Shown piece by piece: positions 12,547 through 23,070 of a DNA stretch of 64,000 bases. Below the pieces are notes generated by a model that saw only the letters and a list, made by a program, of their open reading frames with translations, had not been told where the DNA came from and made no database searches. Every line of letters begins with the position of its first letter. Position 1 is the first letter of the stretch. Position numbers and translations under genes: made by a program. Origin of the DNA: Siphonodentalium dalli (lineage: Eukaryota > Mollusca > Scaphopoda > Gadilida > Siphonodentaliidae); contig CP136063.1 of the NCBI GenBank assembly GCA_032622095.1, positions 210,970,355-211,034,354 of the forward strand. The letters are read 5' to 3'.

Positions 12547-12682
12547 CACAGTTGTTGGAAACTTGTAAAAAAAAACCCGAAAAGAAATGTAACCACCACT
12601 ACTTATTAATATAATTATATTAATAAGTAGGGGTGGCGACATCTCTTTTCGGGGTTTTTGACAAGTTTCCAAAAACTGTGGT
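12547..12682. repeat. Spacerless palindrome, about 136 bp
   Basis: Inverted arms CACAGTTGTTGGAAACTTGT...CTACTTATTAATATAA and their complement meet at about 12614/12615 with no spacer and only a few mismatches. The arms include AAAACCCGAAAAGA and TCTTTTCGGGGTTTT. Transcribed, it would form a hairpin with a stem of about 60 bp. Confidence 0.85.
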
Positions 12683-12684
12683 GG

Positions 12685-13000
12685 ACAGTTACCCAGGTTG
12701 GAGAGGATTGTGATAAAGTTACCCAGGCTAATAACATTTTATGTTTAGCAACAAATTATTGATTTTTGCGATCAAAATGACGAACTACAGTACTAATAGT
12801 AATATGTCTTAATGTATGCTTAATAAGGGCTATTACTTGCCAAAACTGAACAATATTTCCCTCTGTCAGTGTCACTATTAAATCGAGTTGATATTGTGAG
12901 ATTTGCTTAACCTGGTTAACTTTATCACAATTATCTCCAACCTGGGTAACTTTATCACAAATTTAGGAATCTGGGTAACTTTATCACAGAAAACCGGTGA
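12685..13000. repeat. CTGGGTAACTTTATCACA repeats
   Basis: GTGATAAAGTTACCCAGG at about 12711 and inverted copies at about 12912, 12943 and 12971 (CTGGGTAACTTTATCACA) form short inverted and direct repeats around a unique AT-rich core. They are probably subterminal repeats of a degraded TIR element. Confidence 0.6.
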
Positions 13001-13647
13001 GAGTGACCTATTCAGCAACAGTTACTAGTAATACTAGTTCAGTCATGAACGTAGTGCGTATCCTTGCAGCAATCTGCGAAAGCGGTCATATTGACCTATA
13101 GTAATACTACCACTACTAGTAAATTTAAAATGACTAATTTGAATTTTTTCAAGTATCAATCATTTGGCATAAAATAAATAACCGTGGAAGGTGTATTGAG
13201 GTAATGTGTTAATACATATCTGTAGCTAAAGGCTGTTACTAGTATTACTAATTTACTAGTAGCCAAACATTCTACAATAAATCTAATTGAGTCGACTCTA
13301 CAGCTGCAGGAATTTCAAGTCAGCTAACTAGTGAGAGTCATTTGTGGTGATCAGTTTATCGACAAATCTTGTATTCATATATTTTATTTAGTTACATGAT
13401 ACTTGAAAAGTTATTCAAAAGTATGAGCTAACCACTTGACTATATTTTGATTCATTTAGTGAAAATTCATAGCATTAAAATATCACAATAAATCAATTTG
13501 AAAATCAGTCTTCTTGAATCAATCTCTCCATGAGGTCATCTGTGGTGCCATCACCACTACCCCTCCCTCACATGATCCCAGGCTCAATTAATTTATTTCT
13601 CATTTCCTTAACAAAGGCATTGAGATAAGTATATATAATTGATGCTG

Positions 13648-14365
13648 AATACTATGGGATGCCAAATTGACATTTAATAAATAATTGACCGTAAGCGTAA
13701 TAAGGAATCCCTTATTGCACTTAAGCGCAATAAGGGAAAATAAGGAATATTCATTATTGCGCTTAAGAAGTTAAGTTCAATAAGAGATTCCTTATTGAGC
13801 TTAAAGGTACGGTTGGCCTTGGCGGTGGGTATCCTGTGAAAATATTTCCACCCATCAAAAACCGCCACAAACAGATAGAACATCAAAATTTAGACAGACT
13901 TTGTCCGTATACAAATAAGAAATATCGCATAAACAGTATGTTATTGTCATTTGTTTGACCATTGTTATGTAAATAAAAGCATAAAAAGTTATTTTTCTGG
14001 TGTTTGTTTATATTATGATGGTAAACATAAAGAGCGTTCTTTGTTGCTGAATTCCTGATATGGAAGTAATAAAGAGCGTTTATATCATTTGTGTGTGATT
14101 AGCCAGTGACTGTGACACTGTGTTGTCTTCTGTAACATAATCAGGCTCTTGCTTAGGTAAAATATAGTAAGTCTTTATGATAGCATGCTGTTTACGCGAT
14201 GGTAATGGTATATATGAACGAAACTGTATGCGTTTTAATGTTTGTCTGTTTATGGTGTTTGGAACAAATATGAATATTTTCGACAACTAAGGCCAACCGT
14301 GCCTTTAAGCGCAATAGGAGCTAAATGCGCTTAAGCGCAATAATGAATTTGACTAAAGGATTCAT
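13648..14365. mobile_element. TTAAGCGC-array element, degraded copy
   Basis: TATGGGATGCCAAATTGACA at about 13653 matches the end of the element at 16181. It is followed by tandem copies of the palindromic motif TTGCGCTTAAGCGCAA and variants (13690-13800), and similar copies recur at 14305-14345. The array is split by another MITE at 13803-14306. Confidence 0.55.
13803..14306. mobile_element. About 500-bp MITE nested in the TTAAGCGC array
   Basis: Termini AAAGGTACGGTTGGCCTTGG (13803) and CTAAGGCCAACCGTGCCTTT (ending about 14306) are inverted complements. It contains two copies of AAAGAGCGTT near 14030 and 14070. A diverged copy of its left part lies at about 63692-63860. No coding frame was recognised. 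Confidence 0.7.
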
Positions 14366-14439
14366 AAGGCCATCAATTATTTTTCAATTTTGTTTAATCT
14401 ACATGTAGCATACTAAAAGTTAATATGAAACAAGAGGTG

Positions 14440-15002
14440 GCATCAGAGATGCTGTGTCTCGTTTTCGGTGGCTTACTAATTAATAGGTAAAATCGAAAAA
14501 TGACTAATTAAGGGCCATAACTCCATCAAATTTTATCGGGCCAGGCTGGTTTTCGAACTCGTCCGAAATATTCTTGGCAAGTATGTCTATTCCAAATTTT
14601 AAACAAATCGGAGGACGTTTGTTGAAGTTATCGCGCTAACGAGCTAAAAATTCACGATAAATGACTAATTAAGGGCCATAACTCTATCAAATTTTATCGG
14701 ACCAGGCCGGTTTTCGAACTCGTCCGAGATATTCTTGGGAGACACCTATATACCAAATTTCAATCAAATCGGATAACGTTTGTTGAAGTTATCGCGCTAA
14801 CGAGCTGAAAATTCAAAGGGCCATAACTCAGTAATAAATGTGCGGACGAACCCGATTTTTTGTCTGCAGCTTACGAGCATGGATATGTACTCACACACCA
14901 AATTTACGGTTGAGTTATAAGCAAAACACGCCGCCCGACCGTCCGCCGCCCACCGTCCCTCATCAAACTATAAGTCGAGTTTTGGGAAAAAAACTCGACT
15001 AA
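14440..15002. repeat. Dispersed repeat with GGGCCATAACTC units
   Basis: Two or three units of about 170 bp share ATGACTAATTAAGGGCCATA, GGTTTTCGAACTCGTCCGA and GTTGAAGTTATCGCGCTAAC. The end is AAGTCGAGTTTTGGGAAAAA, a small hairpin with AACTCGACT. It is a typical mollusc-style dispersed element with no gene seen. Confidence 0.65.
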
Positions 15003-15284
15003 AAAGTAGAGCATATGGATTTCAATTTATTTAATTTTTCTCTAGCTTTTGAAATACTTGACCAGAAAATATGGAATTTGGCACATTGCCATAGTTTCTC
15101 ACTTTAAGTTGATAATAAACGGTCTTTATTTGTAATTATTAGTGTCCCTTTAAGTCATCTGAGGTCAATGACACCTACCTATGGCACTCCCTCAAATTAC
15201 CTGTGTGCAAATTTTCCATTATATATCTTCTGATATGATAACAAGCGCTCTTCGTTGATCATTATCCAGCATATCAGTCCAGCA

Positions 15285-15560
15285 TCACTAAATTCACCCT
15301 CTGGGGACCTCATTCTGCTTAGGCCTCATCTTCTCTGGCAAGTTTCTTTATTATCAAATTTCTATAGAAACTTCTTCACATAGATTCTATTTCTTTTTTA
15401 GTTTAGTTTCTCTATTTTGGAAGACTATTTCCCCCATAATTGGCAGACAACACATTGCATAATTGAGGTTCCCAATGGGTGAACATAACAATATTCATCA
15501 CTTGGGAACTTCAATTTGAGTCTATGTCTCCCATAGCAGATGAGGCCATGCATTTGGTGA
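15285..15560. mobile_element. Partial CAGAATGAGGTCCC foldback MITE
   Basis: ATCACTAAATTCACCCTCTG then GGGACCTCATTCTGCTTAGG match the inner part of the family at 32868-33254 and 49625-50041, as does the later ATGTCTCCCATAGCAGATGAGGCC. One end is missing. Confidence 0.6.
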
Positions 15561-15964
15561 CACGAAAATTAAACTCAGGCTTGTATGTTAATATAATTTA
15601 TTAGCCCCCCTAATTCTGAGAATAAAGGCACATATCCCATGATATTTCCCTAGTTACGGTAGGTGACCGATGTGTGTCAGTTTCTCTTAATATCGTCTAA
15701 GCTGATAAGGAACGCTCTTCTAAGCTGATAAGGAACACTCTATATATCCATATATGACCAGATATGATAATATATTTTTACCCCCCCCCCCCCTTTAGGA
15801 TCAACGATACTTATCCAACAGGACCTGTTGTGTTAATTTCCCCCTGTATATGAATTTCCAGCAATCAGAGTCCAACTATTTTTGGTATATGATTAATTAT
15901 TTAATAATAATTGTTTATTAGTCGTCTTAGTCTGACTTAGATCAACGACACCTATAAGTACATG

Positions 15965-16925
15965 TACACAATAGACTTGAAATAGGGGGGAAAACTCTAT
16001 TTTCATATTATCAGTATCCCTGTCCCCAAGAATTTGTGTCTCCATCCCAGAGATCTAGTATATTTTATAAATGAGACATATCCTGCATATAGCTATACAA
16101 TTTTCATGGTCACAAATGGGATCTAGGGGTTACTGGGGGATTGCTTCCCTCATATGGTGTATCTATATCGACTACTATATTATGGGAGGCCAAATTCACA
16201 TTTAATAATTAATTGTGCTTAAGCGCAATCAATTGTGCTTAAGCGCAATCAATTGTGCTTAAGCGCAATTAATTCACATTTAATAATTAATTGTGCTTAA
16301 GCGCAATCAATTGTGCTTAAGCGCAACTGAATGACAAAGTTGCTTAAGCACAAATAATTACGCATAAGCGCAATCAATTACGTAATTAATTGCGCTTAAG
16401 CATAATTCATGGTTATATGTAACAAAACACCCCTGGTGAATAAATAGCTTTCTTCATAACTTAGCATTAACTCCTATTGACATGTCACCTCTTGGTTTCA
16501 TTGGTTTGGATGGGTAGGGAGCTAGCCCAACTTCTTTATCAAAATGGCTGACTCGCAATAGTATCACCTTCTGTTTTAGTTGGAGCGACTCGTGATAGCA
16601 TTATATTATCTTATCTTGGGTATATATTAGTTGGGGCTACTTGCAATAGCATTACTTTCTGTATTAATCGGGGCGACATTGATTTTCTTCAATTTTCGAG
16701 TAAAAAAGGCACACCATATGAGGGAAGCAAGCCCTCGGTGACACCACATTCACACTATATGATCATGGAAATACTATAGATTTGTGCAAGAGATGCTGAT
16801 TTAATAAGAAAAACTAGAGCTCCAGGACTTAGACACCAAAGCTCCAGTAATTACACACCATTTTTTGGACAGGGATGCTGATAATATGAAAATAGGGTTT
16901 TTCCCCCCTGATTTAAGTCAATAAG
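15965..16925. repeat. Imperfect inverted repeat overlapping the 16181 element
   Basis: GGGGGGAAAACTCTATTTTCATATTATCAG near 15988 pairs with the complement near 16875-16910, and GGGATTGCTTCCCTCATATG near 16138 pairs with CATATGAGGGAAGCAAGCCC near 16718. The pairing crosses the left end of the 16181 element, so either that element inserted into an older foldback or boundaries have been rearranged. A further related copy (GGATGCTGATAATATG) lies near 17430. Confidence 0.6.
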
Positions 16926-16930
16926 TAAAC

Positions 16931-17148
16931 CATACAGTAATGCTCTAATTAATCGACTTCTTAACCACAGCAGAATTATGGGTAACTTTTCAGGATTTAG
17001 TCGGAAATATGGCTTGTTGCCATTCATCAGAAAGCTCTCGAGAGCTTTTCGATGAATTGCAACAAGCCATATTTCCGACTAAATCCTGAAAAGTTACCCA
17101 TAATTCTGCTGTGGTTAAGAAGTCGATTAATTAGAGCATTACTGTATG
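16931..17148. repeat. Near-perfect 218-bp palindrome without spacer
   Basis: The arms are exactly symmetrical about 17039/17040 (centre AGCTCTCGAGAGCT). The left arm starts CATACAGTAATGCTCTAATT and the right arm ends with its complement. Only a few mismatches are visible, near the centre (about 17021-17030). No open frame was recognised; the 62-codon frame here is incidental. Confidence 0.95.
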
Positions 17149-17182
17149 AGGTAAGAAAGCCCTCATGCAGCGACACCGCTAG

Positions 17183-17294
17183 TCCCAGTCTTCTTGTACT
17201 AAAACCAGCTAAGATATTGGGATGGCGATTTGCTGTTTAAAGACCGGCACCTCCATCCCAATATCTTAGCCGGTTTTAGTACGAGAAGACTTGG
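17183..17294. repeat. Second hairpin, 42-bp arms
   Basis: TCCCAGTCTTCTTGTACTAA...ATATTGGGATGG (17183-17225) pairs with CATCCCAATATCTTAG...AAGACTTGGA (17253-17294) around a 27-bp loop. It lies 35 bp beyond the 218-bp palindrome. Confidence 0.9.
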
Positions 17295-17904
17295 ACTACG
17301 ACACCGCATGCATGTATAGGATATATTACCATAGTAAAGGCTAAAATCTGTGCAAAAATACATTAAAAACATCATACAAAAAATTACTAGAGTTCTGGGA
17401 AGGCGACATCAATTCTTTGGATAGAGGGATGCTGATAATATGTAATTAGGGATTCCCCTTGTTGAACACATACTCACAGTTGAGTACAGGTCAAAATTAG
17501 CCCAATGCTCATCTTGTGTTGCTAGGTGATACACTAGGTCAACATGACCGCTTTCGCAGATTGCTGCTGTAGAAGGATACGCACTACGTTCATGACTGAA
17601 CTAGGTGATACACCAGATCATGCTAATAGTTTTGAACGGTTAGATAGTAGACACAATTACGCTTAAGCGCAATTGATTGCGCTTAAGCGTAAATGCCCTA
17701 TTTGCACTTAAGCACAATATGTGGTATTTGCGCTTAAGTACAATTGATTGCGCTTAATCGCAATTATTTGAGCTTAAGCGCAATTCATTATTAAATGTGA
17801 ATTTGGCCTCCCATACTATATAGCATATATAGAGTGATCTGTTTATGACTGTGCCATTTAAAATTTATTCAGGGGGGAATCAATGAATATTAATTTTTAT
17901 TTGC

Positions 17905-18105
17905 GCGCAGCGCTTAACTTAAGCGCAAATGATTTGCGCTTTTAAAAGTGCAAATGATTTGCGCTTAAGTGCAAATGATTTATGCTTAAGCGTAAATATT
18001 TGCGCTTAAGCCCAAATGATAGAGGTTATTTGCGCTTAAGTGTAAATAAATAATAAATTTGAAAAGGGCCTCCCAATCCCATAGAAAAGGGCCTCCCAGT
18101 CCCAT
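17905..18105. repeat. Third TTAAGCGC array and element end
   Basis: About eight copies of GCGCTTAAG variants (17905-18035) are followed by AATAATAAATTTGAAAAGGG then CCTCCCAATCCCATAG, a diverged version of the 16181 element terminus. It is a separate, older copy of the family. Confidence 0.6.
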
Positions 18106-19042
18106 ACAGAACGATTGTTGGGTCATCTAACTGATTTTGGAGGAGAATAAATACAAGCAACTACTGAACAAGTGAAATTAATAAACAATGATTTATTAAA
18201 TAATCATCAAATTTGAATATCTCAGCAATACGCCAATAGTCCCTTGCTAGCAGAGTTGAAACGCCATGCATCGGCAAAACACAACGATAATGGGTGATTG
18301 ACTTCCCAATGTCCATCGCAGTTTTAGAATATTTTTCCAAAAAAAATGTGTGGATAAACTGCAGACAATGTTCGGCTCGTGGTAGATGGACATTCCTCTA
18401 AAACACAAATCTGAATTTCAAATGTGACTTATCCATTGCGAAACGACAGCGTACAGCATCGACAATCAAATCCCAAAATTCATCGAACATTCTAAGTCAA
18501 AACAGCGTCCAAGGTTCACAGTTCAGCCACGAACGTATAGTGGCTTAGTGCATATCCAGGGAGTATAGATAGACTTTTATATTTATAATCCCTGGCGAGT
18601 GGCGTATCCTTCTAGTTCTACTGGAAGCAGCAACCTGCAAAAGCAGTCATGTCTTCTTTGTTGGGGGGGGGGGGTAGTAGTTTTATTGTTTAAAGTTCAT
18701 TATAAGTTTTGGCCCCTAATCAGCAATAATTATATTAATTACAATTGTTTGCGTCGATTCAAATTTGTAGGTACGAAGCACTAATTGCATGTTTTAAAAT
18801 GACGCCGTTGCCAGGTAACGCTAGCGACGTTTCCGGTTAATTGCGAGCATGCGCAGAACGTAACACCCTGTGCCCTGTACTATTAAGTGCCAACCAAATT
18901 TTAGTTCCGCAAAAGTACGCCCTCTATCGTCGAAAATAAAGGGACACACTAATAGTTGTAGTCCGAGCCCGACTACGAGTCCAGTAAAATGTGTAGTTGG
19001 GATTTTCAATTTTGTTTATTGTCGTTAATATAATTCCAATAG
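18106..19042. other. AT-rich sequence without recognised gene
   Basis: It contains relics of the 13030-type repeat near 18525-18655, a G9-10 run near 18665 and the right GGTTGGCAC TIR at 18848-18895. Two frames of about 60 codons show no domain. Confidence 0.5.
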
Positions 19043-19786
19043 TGATGAATTTTGGTTTGTGGTAAGTTATGCCAATTACAAATAAAAAAAACTAAAAAGA
19101 TAATTTGTAAGTCTTATATTTCAACTTTTATCGACTTTTTTCGTTCTCCAGCACACTAAGTTGTAGTTGGAATCAGCCGAGCCGGCCGCCGAGTCGCTAT
19201 AATTAGCTGTTAATTGCTATAGTTAGGCGGCTGATTGGATTAAGTCAGTGGTGGGTCACATGAAGATCAAAGGGCAAGTAGCGTATGTAGGATTCATCAT
19301 GTATAGCAATAAAGCTAATTTATAATTTTTATCAAACTGAACAACTGTTGCATTTATAACTCTGGGGTTCACATGTACACATATGGTGTACCCATGTCTC
19401 ACAATCCTCCTTAGAGCATTCGATCATGTCATCAAATAAATTTATAAGTTATAAGTATTCATCTTTTAAAAAACACATTCCTGTGCGTGATATGATCTCA
19501 CGTGTAATATAACAACAAGTAACTGTATAAACAGTACTTTGATTATATTTCACTATAAGTTGCAAACACTCTTGTCTTAACTCATACATCCATTGATTTA
19601 AGCCGCCAACATATTCCTAACAATAGCAATTAACAGCTAATTAGCGACTCGGCTGATTCCAACTACAACTTTTAGTGTGCTGGAGAACGAAAAAAGTCGA
19701 TAAAAGTTGAAATATAAGACTTACAAATTATCTTTTTAGTTTTTTTTATTTGTAATTGGCATAACTTACCACAAACCAAAATTCTT
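19043..19786. mobile_element. 0.74-kb TIR element with about 190-bp TIRs
   Basis: GAATTTTGGTTTGTGGTAAG (left) and CTTACCACAAACCAAAATTC (right) begin inverted repeats of roughly 190 bp. They include TTTCGTTCTCCAGCACACTA and TTAGCTGTTAATTGCTAT. The centre is about 370 bp with no coding frame. No target-site duplication was identified. Confidence 0.8.
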
Positions 19787-19964
19787 CTTCTTCCGATAAA
19801 ATGCAACTCCCTGCAGAAGGCTTCTGTAGGAATATTATCGCATTTGTGCGCACAGGCGGATGAGGATGTCGTTAAAAGCCAATATTGGTGAATTTAAAAT
19901 AAGGATTGTGTATAATACAAGTAAAATCATCATGAGTGGAGTTAAAAAATCGGTTCTGTCATCC

Positions 19965-20650
19965 TCAGTAGCCTGTTTTGAGCATCTCCTTCTGAAAGTC
20001 TTCCAGGGAGGTGCAAGCCACTGCCTCTTCAGATAGGGCGTTCCACATCCGTATGGCAGACGGAAAGAAGGAGTATTTATATGCGTCTACTCGCACACGA
20101 TGCTGAGTGTAGCGCTGGTTATGGCCTCGTGATCTGGCGTTGGTTTTGCTCTTCGCGAGTGGAGTAGCTTGATTTGTGATGACCAGTCCTTTGATACACT
20201 TGAAGAACATAGACAAGGTGGCATCTTTTCGTCTTTCTTCAAGTGATTTCCATCCAAGGTTTTTCACCATCGTTCTTGGGCTGCTCCTCCATTGGTAGTT
20301 GTTCTGTGCCATTCTGGCTGCTCTCAGTTGAACTTTCTCCAGTTTCTCGATGTTTTCCGCTGTGTGTGGCATACAGTCGATGAGTACTCTACTATTGGAC
20401 GCACCATGGCATTGTAACACTGCTCCTTGATGTTGGGGCTGCAGTTGGTTAGGTTTCTTCCAATGAAGGCTGTTGTAGAATTTGCCTTTTTACAGATCTT
20501 AGAAACATGGTCATTCCAACTAACATCCTCCTTGATGTTGACACCGAGATACCTTGCAGAGTTCACACATCGTAGTGGTTTCCCATGAATGGTGTACTGG
20601 GTTTCCAAGACATTTGTTTCCTTTTGTTTGTTATACGTATGATCTCGCAT
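19965..20650 (-). pseudogene. LINE ORF2: RT thumb and C-terminal domain
   Basis: Two overlapping frames (20650-20324 and 20420-19965) carry the downstream part. The first has RYLGVNIKEDVSWNDHV and YNAMVRPIVEYSS, typical of the region after the RT palm in jockey/CR1-like elements. The second has ENIEKLEKVQLRAARM, LGWKSLEERRKD and FFPSAIRMWNAL, the characteristic C-terminal tail. A frameshift near 20380-20410 separates them. The final stop is just upstream of 19965. Confidence 0.85.
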
Positions 20651-21152
20651 TTAATTGTCCGCATTGAATTCCATCTGCCACTTCTTTTCCCAAAGTTGAA
20701 GGTTGTCAAGGTCTTCCTGGAGCAGTTTAGCGTCTTTTTTGATTTTACTGTCCTGTACAGCAAGCAGTCATCTGCAAACAAGCGGGGTGTAGCTGTCACA
20801 CATTTGGGAAGGTCGTTGATGTAGATAAGGAACAGTAATGGTCCCATAACCATTCCTTGTGGTACTCCTGATGTTACAGATTTTTCTTCGGAGAGATGAC
20901 CTTCTAAGATGACTCTCTGGGTTCTGTTTGAGAGAAAATCCTTTATCCATTCCAAGATGTTGTCATTTATGCCATGTCCTACGCACTTTTGTAGTAACCT
21001 CTGATGCGGTACCTTGTCGAATGCCTTGGAGAAGTCGAGTAGTGCAGCGTCGATCTGATCGCCTTTAAATAGTCCTCTTGCTAAGTCATCCACAGTCAAG
21101 AGAAGTTGAGTTTCACATGATCTGTTCTTTCTGAAACCATGTTGAAAGTCTG
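20563..21152 (-). pseudogene. LINE ORF2: RT catalytic core
   Basis: It resumes on the other side of the MITE. The 178-codon frame starting at 21099 has LDFSKAFDKV (motif A with catalytic Asp, residues 21-30), SGVPQG followed by GPLLFLIYINDLP (motif B, residues 77-97) and FADD (motif C, residues 108-111). About 18 further codons upstream of 21099 continue the homology towards the insertion. Sequence after residue 120 is partly scrambled by frameshift. Catalytic residues are intact but the gene is not. Confidence 0.88.
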
Positions 21153-21156
21153 TTAA

Positions 21157-21625
21157 AGGTACTCAACCCGATAAAACTCCTCTCAATTACTATTTCAATG
21201 GCTTCGGGGGTCAAAAATATTTGATTCGAGTCGAGGAAGTCACCCATCAAAGCTCAGATTTGTTAGATATCGATTTTAGAAATCTATTATTTTTCATTAT
21301 CGGGAATACTATCTGGCTCAGAACTCAATCAAAATTGCGTTAAAATTACCACTTGATTTTAGAGTTATTCATCCTTGTCTGTTTGAATAGATTTGGAGTA
21401 CACATCCAGAGCAGATTACGGCAGTTATCAGTACTCATCTCGAGAACATAACAAATTTGAAAAATCAATATCTAATAACTCTGAGCTTTGTTTGATGGGT
21501 TCCTCGACTCGAATCAAATATTTTTTACCCCCAAAGCCAAAGAAATAGTAATATAGGACCCTCTGATCGGATTGTTGTTGTTGGAATCTGTTGAGATGGG
21601 GACCCTCTTTACGGGTTGAGTACCT
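21157..21625. mobile_element. 469-bp MITE with TTAA duplication inside the LINE
   Basis: TIR AGGTACTCAACCCG (21157-21170) and its complement (21612-21625) are flanked by TTAA on both sides (21153-21156 and 21626-21629). Inner inverted similarity extends further (TTTGATTCGAGTCGAGGAA; CAAAGCTCAGA). The LINE reading frame is split exactly here, so the insertion is younger than the LINE. A fragment of the same family lies at about 34405-34610. Confidence 0.9.
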
Positions 21626-22665
21626 TTAACTGGTCGTTTGATTCCAGATAACTGATTAGATGGTGGTGAATTATATGTTCTAGAAGTTTGCTGCAGATTG
21701 ATGTTAACGATACTGGACGGTAGTTTGATGCAGATGTTTTATCTCCTTTCTTGTACAATGGAGTGATATATGCCTCTTTCCAGTCAGTTGGTATTTTCCC
21801 TTGGTTGATTGAGGATTGAAAGAGTTTTGTCAGCATTGGTGTAATTTCTGAAGCGACTGTTTTTAGTAGTCGTCCAGGAATACCGTCAGGTCCAGTGGCC
21901 TTATGTATGTTGATGTTATTTAGCAATTTAAGTACTCCATTTTCGGTGACGACTATTTCGTCCACTTTATTCACCGGGATGGGCTCAGTTGGTATATTTG
22001 TGGTGTCTTCTGTGGTGAATACTGATGAAAATTGCTGATTGAGTATCTTTGCCTTTGTGTTGGTGTCGCTGTATATAATTCCTCTTCTCTTCAGTGGTGA
22101 CACTCCAGAACTATCTTTCCTTTTACTCTTGATGTAAGTCCATAGCCTCTTTGATGTTCTCCTCCCATCGTTTTCAGTCACTAGATCCATGATGTATTTG
22201 GACTTGGTTGCCTTGCATTGTTTGCGACTTTGATTTTTCAGTTGTTTGAAGCGTTCCCAGTCATGTTTATTCCCTGTTTTTTTGGCTTTATTATAAGCCC
22301 GATGTTTCTTTCTTGACAGGCGCTTGATTTCTCCATTAATCCATGGTTGATGGAATCTGGTGGTGCTCATTTTGGATGGTACTAGCTGGAGAAGTTGAAT
22401 GCAGATGTCCTTGAAAACCGACCAGAGTGTTTCAATATCGTCTTTCACTGAGTAGTAGGATCTGAAATGTTCTGTCTGGATCCTTGCTGCTAGAGATAAC
22501 TCAGTCATGTCTGCCTTGGACCAGAGATATATCTTCCTTCTGGTTGGTGCCTTGTATTGTGCTGTGATGTTTGATGTCACAAAGACAATGTCATGATCAC
22601 CTAATCCCGGAGCTGGTTTACATAGGTTTATCAACGATAGGGATTTTTGCCACAATGAATTTATG
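21626..22665 (-). pseudogene. LINE ORF2: endonuclease tail and RT N-terminus
   Basis: The frame starting at 22784 has about 38 unrelated residues, then LINE sequence. GLGDHD at residues 60-65 corresponds to the conserved C-terminal D-H region of AP endonucleases. A basic linker follows (KRLSRKKHRAYNKAKKTG), then the start of the reverse transcriptase with KATGPDGIPGRLL near residues 295-307 and YKKGD plus NYRPVSLT near 345-360. The frame ends a few codons into the MITE inserted at 21625. No start codon for the original ORF remains. Confidence 0.85.
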
Positions 22666-23070
22666 GTTATTTTCCCGAGTTTGCGGAGAAATGTCCTTTT
22701 TTGCGGAAAAGTGCCCTTTTTGTGGGCTCTAGCTGCCCCCTGCCCTTGGGTGCTTCCGGCGCCCCTGTCAGTCCGCGACAGCATGACACAACCAGGTCAA
22801 CGGGTTCTGACACTCGCACATGAGTGAAAGGCGGGCATTGCACCATCAAGAGTTGAGGAGCCCCTTAAGTCAACCTTAAGTCAACCGGCTGACATTGTGC
22901 ACCCTCTTCCTAGCGTTGAGCCCGTAGTACGACGTACTGTAAGCCCGGAATACAACAGACTAAGGCAACTGGAGTCCATGCAAGCACAATATAGGACACT
23001 AAATTACAACCATTCACAACTCAAAATAATATATATATAAACGCACAAAACTCATAAAAGAAAACAATGT

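Larger units (their letters stand above)
13030..17607. repeat. Inverted repeat pair bounding the palindrome-rich zone
   Basis: TTCAGTCATGAACGTAGTGC followed by GTATCCTTGCAGCAATCTGC (13030-13095) has an inverted copy at about 17543-17607 with a 6-bp indel. Related fragments occur again near 18525-18655. These may be TIRs of a 4.6-kb composite nested within the 11779-18895 pair. Confidence 0.5.
16181..17815. mobile_element. 1.6-kb TIR element with TTAAGCGC subterminal arrays
   Basis: TIR TATGGGAGGCCAAATTCACA (16181) and its complement ending at 17815 extend about 45 bp. They are flanked by CTATAT on both sides (16175-16180 and 17816-17821), a likely 6-bp target-site duplication. Directly inside each end are several copies of the palindrome TTGCGCTTAAGCGCAA (16205-16405 and 17650-17790), probable transposase-binding or hairpin-forming repeats. 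The core contains the 218-bp palindrome and a second hairpin, with no transposase frame. Confidence 0.75.
11779..18895. mobile_element. Possible 7.1-kb TIR-bounded region
   Basis: GGTTGGCACTTAATAGTACA at 11779 has its inverted counterpart ending at 18895. The similarity covers about 48 bp, including CACAGGGTGTT and GCGCATGC. Flanks are loosely alike (AAATTAG and AAATTTTAG) but give no exact duplication. The pair may be the ends of one large composite element or two independent MITEs facing each other. The interior contains the palindrome-rich zone. Confidence 0.4.
19795..22665 (-). mobile_element. Broken non-LTR retrotransposon (jockey/CR1-like)
   Basis: The minus strand carries, in order, the tail of an AP-type endonuclease, a reverse transcriptase and a C-terminal domain, spread over several frames. 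Sequence upstream of about 22665 is unrelated, so the copy is 5'-truncated and lacks most of the endonuclease. It is interrupted by a MITE at 21157-21625 and carries at least two frameshifts near 20400 and 20650. The intact family would reverse-transcribe its own mRNA at a nicked genomic target; this copy cannot. The 3' end near 19795 is estimated because no poly-A or simple tail was identified. Assignment to the jockey/CR1 group is inferred from motif style. Confidence 0.85.
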
